IMG/VR virus record: IMGVR_UViG_3300045107_000287 | Location: 1 to 34,674 of that record | DNA: 34,674 bases | Reading direction: 5' to 3' (one strand) | Source: a virus | In this document: piece by piece, positions 14,333 through 20,014 of the stretch | How the letters are laid out: every line of letters begins with the position of its first letter | Position numbering within the stretch: position 1 is the stretch's first letter | Made by a program: the position numbers and the translations under genes | Notes under the pieces: model-generated | What the model was told of the DNA's origin: nothing | The model's database searches: none | What the model saw: only the letters and a program-made list of their open reading frames with translations

Positions 14333-14806
14333 ATGACCACGACCATCCTCGCCCTCGATCTGGCCACCACCACCGGCTGGGCGCTGCGCAGCAGCGACGG
14401 CCTCATCACCAGCGGCTCGGAGAGCTTCCGGCCGCAACGTTTCGAGGGCGGCGGCATGCGCTTTTTGCGCTTCAAACGCTGGCTCACCGAGATCAAGCAA
14501 TCCTGCGGCGGTATCGACTGCCTGCACTTCGAGGAAGTACGCCGCCACGTCTCGACCGATGCGGCCCACGCCTACGGCGGCTTCCTCGCCACGCTCACGG
14601 CGTGGTGTGAACACCATCAGATCCCGTACCAGGGCGTGCCGGTGGGCACGATCAAGAAACACGCCACCGGCAAAGGAAACGCGGGCAAGGACGAGGTGAT
14701 CGCGGCGATCCGCGCGCGCGGCCATGCGCCCGGCGACGACAACGAAGCCGACGCGCTGGCCCTGCTGCACTGGGCCATCGCGCAGCACGCACGTGAGGAG
14801 GTGTGA
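14333..14806 (+). CDS. RuvC-like Holliday-junction endonuclease
   Basis: A 157-aa RNase H-fold nuclease. The acidic residues of the RuvC active site are recognisable: LALDLATTTGW near the N-terminus (Asp8), FEEVRRH around residue 65, and GDDNEADALALLHW near residue 140. RuvC-type enzymes resolve four-way junctions left by replication and recombination before packaging. The ATG at 14333 was chosen because the protein begins with the first catalytic strand; the reading upstream of it is not conserved-looking. The ribosome site is poor. The next gene starts 1 nt after its stop codon. Confidence 0.9.
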   Translation: MTTTILALDLATTTGWALRSSDGLITSGSESFRPQRFEGGGMRFLRFKRWLTEIKQSCGGIDCLHFEEVRRHVSTDAAHAYGGFLATLTAWCEHHQIPYQGVPVGTIKKHATGKGNAGKDEVIAAIRARGHAPGDDNEADALALLHWAIAQHAREEV

Positions 14807-14807
14807 G

Positions 14808-15017
14808 ATGAAGATCCCAACACCCCAGTACCGCTGCCCGCTCGGTCGACTGCAACCTGACGTCCAGGATCTGGACGCCATCAAACAACGCGGCTGGCGC
14901 GACCAGCGCATCCTGGTCGTCTCGCCGGACGACGAACGTCTGGACTGGATGGAACGCGAACTGGTGCGCCAGATCGGCGAACGTCTCTACGGAACAGGAG
15001 GGCGACGCCATGGCTGA
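14808..15017 (+). CDS. Small hypothetical phage protein
   Basis: A 69-aa protein with no recognised domain. GAGGAGG lies 4 nt before the ATG region, a strong ribosome site. The middle part (RGWRDQRILVVSPDDERLDWMERELVRQ, located at about residues 28-55) predicts one strand and one helix. It overlaps the following gene by 8 nt. The position between a RuvC-like and a DUF6362-like gene suggests an early function. Confidence 0.75.
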   Translation: MKIPTPQYRCPLGRLQPDVQDLDAIKQRGWRDQRILVVSPDDERLDWMERELVRQIGERLYGTGGRRHG

Positions 15018-15423
15018 CCGTCGCAACGCTTGGACTATTGAGGAAGTGGCCGCACGCTTTGAGGAAGCGGCTAACACCGGACGGCGTCTGCCTCCGGTAC
15101 GTGTGCAAGGCTATTTCAACACGTGGCCTGCCATCGTGCGCAAGGAGTGGGAGTCATTTGCCGCAGATGAGAAGGTGTACCGGCCGTTCCCGCCAAGCCC
15201 GGACGCCATCGACCGGATGCTGGAAACGATGCAGTGGGTGCAATGCCTGGAAGTCGATCAGCGACATCTGGTCTGGATGCGGGCGAAACGTTATGGCTGG
15301 CGGGACATCACGATTCGATTCGCCTGCGACCGCACGACGGCGTGGCGGCGCTGGCAACGGGCGCTGGAGACTGTCACGACCATGCTCAACACAACCAACG
15401 GGCAACAAGCTTCAACTTCCTGA
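15010..15423 (+). CDS. DUF6362-like HTH protein, end of early operon
   Basis: A 137-aa protein. It starts WTIEEVAARFEEAANTGRRLP and ends with a helix-turn-helix-like region, WMRAKRYGWRDITIRFACDRTTAWRRWQ (residues about 88-115), in which a recognition helix rich in Arg and Trp is clear. It resembles the phage family I recall as DUF6362. AGGAGG stands 9 nt upstream of the ATG. The HTH and its position as the last early gene before the late/methylase region suggest a regulator, possibly an activator of late transcription. That is inference. Confidence 0.8.
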   Translation: MADRRNAWTIEEVAARFEEAANTGRRLPPVRVQGYFNTWPAIVRKEWESFAADEKVYRPFPPSPDAIDRMLETMQWVQCLEVDQRHLVWMRAKRYGWRDITIRFACDRTTAWRRWQRALETVTTMLNTTNGQQASTS

Positions 15424-15595
15424 GCAACGTAGGGTAATGCGTAACGTGTTTGTCCTTGTATTGACGCATTTGTCTTTTTTGGGAGCAGCCGGACATGCAA
15501 CAAAACACCCGAGAGTGGCGTAGTATTTGAGCTATCTTCTGGGCAGCGGTGACGATAAAGCGAGCGGCCCGAGGCAAAACGGGTCCTTCCCGGCC

Positions 15596-15633
15596 AAAGC
15601 GCCATGCGGGGGGCGCGAGCGCGGCGCTTTTTT
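15596..15633 (+). terminator. Terminator of the early operon
   Basis: Stem AAAGCGCC/GGCGCTTT with a 19-nt GC-rich loop, ending in six T residues. It follows the last early gene by 172 nt and is the first clear stop signal downstream of the replication genes. Confidence 0.65.
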
Positions 15634-15652
15634 AGCGTCAGGGCGCGAACAA

Positions 15653-15707
15653 GGTTACCAGTCGGCCAGGTTACCGGCTGCGGTTACCACCCCCAGGCGC
15701 GGTGACC
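15653..15707. repeat. Four GGTNACC repeats
   Basis: GGTTACC at 15653-15659, 15669-15675 and 15682-15688, and GGTGACC at 15701-15707. Each is a 7-bp palindrome around a free middle base. Spacing start to start is 16, 13 and 19 nt. The cluster lies between two hairpins directly upstream of the methyltransferase genes and looks like a protein-binding array. The ligand is unknown. Confidence 0.6.
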
Positions 15708-15734
15708 ACCCCACCAGAATCGTCATTCAACCCA

Positions 15735-15764
15735 CCCGCCCGGCGGCAACGCTCGGCGGGTTTT
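15735..15764 (+). terminator. Hairpin before the first methyltransferase
   Basis: Stem CCCGCC/GGCGGG, loop of 14 nt, then TTTT and a further T-rich stretch. It stops 19 nt before the likely start codon at 15783. A similar CCCGCC/GGCGGG hairpin stands before the capsid gene at 26301-26318. Confidence 0.5.
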
Positions 15765-15782
15765 GCTTTTGGGATTCCCACG

Positions 15783-17207
15783 TTGAACACGCTCAACGTC
15801 GAGTACCGCAAGGTCGAGGCGCTGATTCCCTACGCCCGCAATCCGCGCACGCATTCAGATGCCCAGATCGCCAAGATCGCGGCCAGCATCGTCGAGTTCG
15901 GCTGGACGAACCCGATCCTGGTCGATGGCGCGAGCGGCATCATCGCCGGGCACGGGCGGTTGGCGGCGGCGCGCAAGCTGGGCTTGGCCGAGGTGCCGGT
16001 GATCGAACTGGCGCACCTGTCCGCCGCACAAAAGCGCGCCTACGTCATCGCCGACAACCGGCTGGCGCTGGATGCGGGCTGGGATGAGGAAATGCTGGCG
16101 CTGGAGTTGGCCGAGCTCACCGACGCGGGCTATGACCTGGCGCTCACCGGCTTCGAGGACGCCGAGCTGCGAGACCTGCTGGCAAGCGCCGAAGTCTCGG
16201 ACACGGGCGAACAACAGGACGACGCGGCGGACGACGCCGACGACGTGCCGCAAGCGCCGGCCACGCCGGTGTCCCGCGTGGGCGACGTCTGGGCCATCGG
16301 CGCGCATCGCCTGATCTGCGGCGATGCCACCGACCCAGCCGTGGTCGCCACGCTGATGCAGGGTGAGGTCGCACAGCTTTGCTTCACCTCGCCGCCCTAC
16401 GGCAACCAGCGCGACTACACCACGGGCGGCATTGCCGATTGGGACGGCCTGATGCGTGGCGTGTTCGCGCATCTGCCGATGGCGGGCGACGGTCAGGTGC
16501 TGGTGAACCTTGGCCTCATCCACCGCGACAACGAGGTCGTCCCGTACTGGGATGGCTGGCTCGCGTGGATGCGCACGCAAGGCTGGCGGCGCTTTGCGTG
16601 GTACGTCTGGGATCAGGGGCCGGGGATGCCCGGCGACTGGCAGGGCCGACTGGCCCCGAGCTTCGAGTTCGTCTTTCACTTCAACCGGGAGAGCCGCAAG
16701 CCCAACAAGATCGTGCCCTGCAAGCACGCCGGCCAGGAAACCCACCTGCGCGCCGATGGGTCGTCCACCGCGATGCGCGGCAAGGATGGCGAGGTGGGCG
16801 GCTGGACGCACAAGGGGCGGCCGACGCAAGACACCCGCATCCCCGACTCGGTGATCCGGGTGATGCGCCACAAGGGCAAGATCGGCCAGGGGATCGACCA
16901 CCCGGCCGTGTTCCCGGTGGCGCTGCCGCAGTTCATCATCGAGGCCTACACCGATGCGGGCGACATCGTGTTCGAGCCATTCGGTGGCAGTGGCACGACG
17001 ATGCTGGCGGCTGAGCGTGCAGGCCGCATCTGCCGCACCGTCGAGATCGCGCCCGAGTACGTGGACGTGGCCATCAAACGCTTCCAGCAGAACCACCCCG
17101 GCGTTCCGATCACCCTGATCGAGAGTGAAGGCATCGCGTCGGGTCAGTCCTTCGAGCAGGTCGCTGCCGAGCGCGCCACCAACCCGGATGCCGAGGTGGT
17201 GGCATGA
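15783..17207 (+). CDS. ParB-domain DNA methyltransferase (first of tandem pair)
   Basis: A 474-aa fusion. The ParB-like N-terminal domain covers about residues 5-110 (LIPYARNPRTHSDAQIAKIA, IIAGHGRLAAA, VIADNRLALDAGW). The methyltransferase domain has SPPY (203-206, motif IV) before FGGSGTT (400-406, motif I), the beta-class order of N4-cytosine or N6-adenine enzymes. It should methylate phage DNA using S-adenosylmethionine; the ParB part may bind or scan DNA. The start is uncertain: I prefer the TTG at 15783, where similarity to its paralogue begins, over the GTG at 15702, which would place a hairpin inside the gene. It overlaps the next gene by 4 nt. No restriction enzyme is adjacent. Confidence 0.92.
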   Translation: MNTLNVEYRKVEALIPYARNPRTHSDAQIAKIAASIVEFGWTNPILVDGASGIIAGHGRLAAARKLGLAEVPVIELAHLSAAQKRAYVIADNRLALDAGWDEEMLALELAELTDAGYDLALTGFEDAELRDLLASAEVSDTGEQQDDAADDADDVPQAPATPVSRVGDVWAIGAHRLICGDATDPAVVATLMQGEVAQLCFTSPPYGNQRDYTTGGIADWDGLMRGVFAHLPMAGDGQVLVNLGLIHRDNEVVPYWDGWLAWMRTQGWRRFAWYVWDQGPGMPGDWQGRLAPSFEFVFHFNRESRKPNKIVPCKHAGQETHLRADGSSTAMRGKDGEVGGWTHKGRPTQDTRIPDSVIRVMRHKGKIGQGIDHPAVFPVALPQFIIEAYTDAGDIVFEPFGGSGTTMLAAERAGRICRTVEIAPEYVDVAIKRFQQNHPGVPITLIESEGIASGQSFEQVAAERATNPDAEVVA

Positions 17208-18463
17208 ACTGGCTGGCCGACAAGATCGAGCAGTGGCCGACGGCCAAGTTACTGCCCTACGCCCGCAACGCCCGCACCCACTCCGAGGAGCAGGTGGCGC
17301 AGATTGCGGCTTCCATCGCCGAGTTCGGCTTTACCAATCCGATCCTGGCAGGCAGCGACGGCGTGATCGTCGCCGGACACGGGCGGCTGGCCGCCGCCCA
17401 GAAGCTGGGGCTGGAACGGGTACCGGTGGTCGTGCTCGATCACCTCACACCCACCCAGCGCCGGGCGCTGGTGATCGCGGACAACCGCATCGCCGAGAAC
17501 GCGGGTTGGGACGAGACGCTCTTGCGCATCGAGTTGCAAGACTTGCAGGCCGACGGATTCGATCTCGACATCACCGGCTTCGATGCCGACGCGCTGGCCG
17601 AACTGATAGCGGGCGACGAGCCGGACAACGAGGGCCAGACCGATGAGGACGCGGTACCGGAGGTTGGCGAGACACCCATCTCGCGTCCTGGCGACGTCTG
17701 GATCATGGGCCAGCATCGGCTGCTGTGCGGCGACGCGACCGTGGCCGACAGCTACGAGCGGTTGATGCAGGGCACGGTGGCGGACATGGTCTTCACCGAT
17801 CCGCCGTACAACGTCAACTACGGGAGCAGCGCGAAAGACAAGATGCGCGGCAAGGATCGCGCGATCCTGAACGACAACCTGGGCGAGGGCTTCTACGATT
17901 TCCTGCTGGCGGCCTTGACACCCACCATCGCCCACTGCCGGGGTGCGATCTACGTGGCGATGTCCTCCAGCGAACTGGACGTGCTGCAGGCTGCCTTCCG
18001 CGCGGTGGGCGGCCACTGGTCCACCTTCATCATCTGGGCCAAGAACACCTTCACCCTGGGGCGCGCGGACTACCAGCGCCAGTATGAGCCGATCCTGTAC
18101 GGATGGCCCGAGGGGGCGACACGCCACTGGTGTGGCGATCGCGACCAGGGTGACGTGTGGCAGATCAAGAAGCCGCAGAAGAACGACCTGCATCCGACGA
18201 TGAAGCCGGTGGAACTCGTGGAGCGAGCGATCCGCAATTCGAGCCGCCCGGGCAATGTGGTGCTCGATCCCTTCGGCGGTTCCGGCACGACGCTGATCGC
18301 AGCGGAAAAATCAGGTCGCGCGGCGCGGCTGATCGAACTCGATCCGAAGTACGTCGATGTGATCGTGCGCCGGTGGGAAGAGTTCACCGGGAAGCAGGCC
18401 ATCCGTGAGGCGGATGGCGTGGCCTTCGATCAGGCGGATGCATCCTGCCCGGCGATTCTGTAG
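17204..18463 (+). CDS. ParB-domain DNA methyltransferase (second of tandem pair)
   Basis: A 419-aa fusion with the same plan as the gene before it: ParB-like domain at about 8-110 (LLPYARNARTHSEEQVAQIA, VIVAGHGRLAAAQKLGL, LVIADNRIAENAGW) and a beta-class methyltransferase with DPPY (199-202) and DPFGGSGTT (from Asp355). DPPY favours N6-adenine as product. The ParB halves of the two proteins are clearly alike and the catalytic halves much less so, which points to an old duplication with divergence in target site. Its last 34 nt overlap the 3' end of the leftward DUF3489 gene. It may protect the phage from host restriction or regulate gene expression. Confidence 0.93.
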   Translation: MNWLADKIEQWPTAKLLPYARNARTHSEEQVAQIAASIAEFGFTNPILAGSDGVIVAGHGRLAAAQKLGLERVPVVVLDHLTPTQRRALVIADNRIAENAGWDETLLRIELQDLQADGFDLDITGFDADALAELIAGDEPDNEGQTDEDAVPEVGETPISRPGDVWIMGQHRLLCGDATVADSYERLMQGTVADMVFTDPPYNVNYGSSAKDKMRGKDRAILNDNLGEGFYDFLLAALTPTIAHCRGAIYVAMSSSELDVLQAAFRAVGGHWSTFIIWAKNTFTLGRADYQRQYEPILYGWPEGATRHWCGDRDQGDVWQIKKPQKNDLHPTMKPVELVERAIRNSSRPGNVVLDPFGGSGTTLIAAEKSGRAARLIELDPKYVDVIVRRWEEFTGKQAIREADGVAFDQADASCPAIL

Positions 18464-19026
18464 ACGCGCTCCTCGCCTGGGGCCTTGGTCGACACGATGG
18501 CCAGCCCCAGCTTCTTCTTGAAGGCCCCGGCGAAGGTGCCGCGCACCGTGTGCGCTTGCCAGCCGGTGGCTGCGCAGATCTGGGCGATGGTCGCGCCCTC
18601 GGGGCGTTGCAGCATCCGGATCACTTCGGCCTGCTTGCTGTTGTGTCGGGTGCGCGGCTTGGTCTGCGCCGGTGCTTGTGTCCACGTCGCTTCGGCGGTG
18701 GCCACCGCTTGCTCCAGTTCGGGATCGCTCACGGCTGCATGCGCGCCTTCGGCGTTGGCGATGATCCGGTCGAGATTGACTTCGAATGGGCCGACGCGCT
18801 TCTTCACGCCGGGACGCGGCAGCCCCAAGGCATCGTAGCCCTCGGCGGCGACGAACCAGTCGGCACCCTTGGGGGTGATCAGGGCGCGGTTGAACAACCC
18901 GTCGAGCACCTTCTTGCGCGCGCCGCCTTTGATGTGGTCGGGGAACCAGTCGATCTTGCCGCCGCTGGTGTGGATGGCCTTGGCCAGGATGGCGTGCTGG
19001 GCCGGGGTCAGGTTGGTGGTGGTCAT
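18430..19026 (-). CDS. DUF3489 domain protein (winged-helix-like)
   Basis: A 198-aa protein. The N-terminal part (about residues 5-75: LTPAQHAILAKAIHTSGGKID, GLFNRALITPKGADWFV) resembles a small HTH unit. The C-terminal DUF3489 part (about 130-195: KQAEVIRMLQRPEGATIAQI, CAATGWQAHTVRGTFAGA) looks like a winged helix. A DNA-binding role is likely, but the function of the family is unknown. AAGGAG stands 8 nt upstream of the ATG. The gene runs against the late transcription direction and its 3' end overlaps the methyltransferase by 34 nt, so the two transcripts are complementary there. The shared upstream element, copy B, ends 35 nt before its start codon. Confidence 0.9.
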   Translation of the reverse strand: MTTTNLTPAQHAILAKAIHTSGGKIDWFPDHIKGGARKKVLDGLFNRALITPKGADWFVAAEGYDALGLPRPGVKKRVGPFEVNLDRIIANAEGAHAAVSDPELEQAVATAEATWTQAPAQTKPRTRHNSKQAEVIRMLQRPEGATIAQICAATGWQAHTVRGTFAGAFKKKLGLAIVSTKAPGEERVYRIAGQDASA

Positions 19027-19061
19027 GGGCTGCTCCTTCGGGGGTGGTGGATGGTGATGGG

Positions 19062-19091
19062 ATGAACGCGCTCTCTGGGGCTGAAGCCAAG
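19062..19091 (-). promoter_or_regulatory. Shared bipartite upstream element, copy B (before DUF3489)
   Basis: On the minus strand CTTGGCTT-N11-AGCGCGTTCAT, ending 35 nt before the DUF3489 start. Only this copy adds a perfect 9-bp hairpin: AAGCCAAGC (19084-19092) pairs with GCTTGGCTT (19100-19108) across a 7-nt loop, which places half of the element in a stem. The other copies are at 3223-3252 and 19363-19392. Confidence 0.6.
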
Positions 19092-19121
19092 CGCTTTGTG
19101 CTTGGCTTGGCCGCTTTCCGG

Positions 19122-19328
19122 TCAGTCCTTGGGCGTTTCCGCGTCCGTGGCCTTCGGGCTCGATGCGCCACATTCGACGCCCGCCTTGAAGGCCACTTCC
19201 AACGCGTCGCGGATGCACCACACCGCCGCGTCGTGGAAGTCCAGGCTGTCGGCGTGGCGGGTTTGCAGGGTGTCGATGCCCAGATGCTTCTGGGCGATCT
19301 GGGTGAGGAGGGTGTCGATTGGGCTCAT
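19122..19328 (-). CDS. DUF6900-like small protein
   Basis: A 68-aa protein. The conserved-looking core is LTQIAQKHLGIDTLQTRHADSLDFHDAAVWCIRDALEVAF (located at residues about 8-48), which matches what I recall as the DUF6900 family of short proteins. The last 18 residues are polar and probably disordered. It reads leftward like DUF3489 and has its own copy of the shared upstream element (copy C) ending 34 nt before the ATG, with AAAGGAA as ribosome site. The function is unknown. With DUF3489 it forms a small leftward island between the methyltransferases and the terminase. Confidence 0.8.
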   Translation of the reverse strand: MSPIDTLLTQIAQKHLGIDTLQTRHADSLDFHDAAVWCIRDALEVAFKAGVECGASSPKATDAETPKD

Positions 19329-19362
19329 GGCATGTTCCTTTCGGGTTGGTCGGCGTGACGTG

Positions 19363-19392
19363 ATGAACGCGCTGTTTCCGATGGAAGCCAAG
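19363..19392 (-). promoter_or_regulatory. Shared bipartite upstream element, copy C (before DUF6900-like gene)
   Basis: On the minus strand CTTGGCTT-N11-AGCGCGTTCAT. Copies A and C also share GCCGA(A)ATC exactly 14 nt further upstream (19407-19415 here, 3267-3274 in copy A), so their conserved block is longer than in copy B. TTGGCT and GTTCAT are 17 nt apart. If this is a promoter, the transcript would start about 25-30 nt before the start codon. Confidence 0.6.
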
Positions 19393-19445
19393 CTCAATCT
19401 GCAGACGATTTCGGCAAATGAGCGAACAAATGATTGAAGGTGACG

Positions 19446-20009
19446 ATGGGACTTTCCATTCGCGCCTACGCGCGCCACCGTGGCGTGTCGCACGTGGCCG
19501 TGAAGAAGGCCATCGACACCGGGCGGATCACACCGCTGCCGGATGGCACGATCGATCCGGATGCGGCGGACGCACAGTGGGCCCAAAACACCCTGCAGCC
19601 GCGCAAGGCGTCCGCTGACCAAGGCAAGCCCGGCGCCACGGCAAACGCCCCGCTCGCCTCGCGGCAAGCCCCGCCGTCTCCGGCACCGGAGGTGGCGGCT
19701 GCGCCTTTGTCGGCGGGCGGCACCTCGCTGCTGCAGGCGCGCACCGTCAACGAGGTGCTCAAAGCGCAACTCAACAAGGTGGAGCTGGCACAGCGCAAGG
19801 GAGAGCTCGTCGACCGCGCGCAGGCCATCGCCCACGTGTTCAAGCTCGCGCGCACCGAGCGCGATGCGTGGCTGAACTGGCCGGCCCGCATCTCGGCGCA
19901 GATGGCGGCGCGGTTGAACGTCGACCCGCACGCGCTGCACGTGGCGCTCGATGCGGCCGTGCGCGAACACCTGAGCGAACTGGGCGAACTGCGCCCGCGC
20001 GTGGATTGA
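19446..20009 (+). CDS. Terminase small subunit-like DNA-packaging protein
   Basis: A 187-aa protein. The N-terminus (LSIRAYARHRGVSHVAVKKAIDTG, residues about 3-26) is a helix-turn-helix of the lambda Nu1 type that would recognise the packaging site. A disordered Ala/Pro-rich linker (about 55-95) follows, then a helical C-terminal half (residues about 105-180) for oligomerisation and large-subunit contact. It directly precedes a gpA-type terminase gene, which supports the role. I chose the ATG at 19446, with GAAGG upstream, over a TTG at 19434. The cos site of such phages usually lies just before this gene; the sequence there is shared with copy C of the upstream element. Confidence 0.85.
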   Translation: MGLSIRAYARHRGVSHVAVKKAIDTGRITPLPDGTIDPDAADAQWAQNTLQPRKASADQGKPGATANAPLASRQAPPSPAPEVAAAPLSAGGTSLLQARTVNEVLKAQLNKVELAQRKGELVDRAQAIAHVFKLARTERDAWLNWPARISAQMAARLNVDPHALHVALDAAVREHLSELGELRPRVD

Positions 20010-20014
20010 AGAGG

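Larger units (their letters stand above)
15424..15782. other. Gene-free regulatory gap between early operon and methyltransferases
   Basis: This 359-nt stretch has no gene with coding character. Its first part is AT-richer with TTGTCC/TTGACG and TTTGTC repeats (about 15449-15480), possible promoter or activator sites, but no -35/-10 pair with correct spacing is convincing. Two hairpin terminators (15596-15633 and 15735-15764) and four GGTNACC repeats (15653-15707) follow. A control region for the methyltransferase and late genes is the natural reading. Confidence 0.6.

Noticed and set aside
15653-15707. CRISPR-like array
   Set aside because: The repeat unit is only 7 bp with spacers of 6-12 nt, no Cas genes; a protein-binding array is more likely.
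15783-18463. Restriction-modification system
   Set aside because: Two methyltransferases but no endonuclease or specificity gene beside them; orphan phage methyltransferases fit better.
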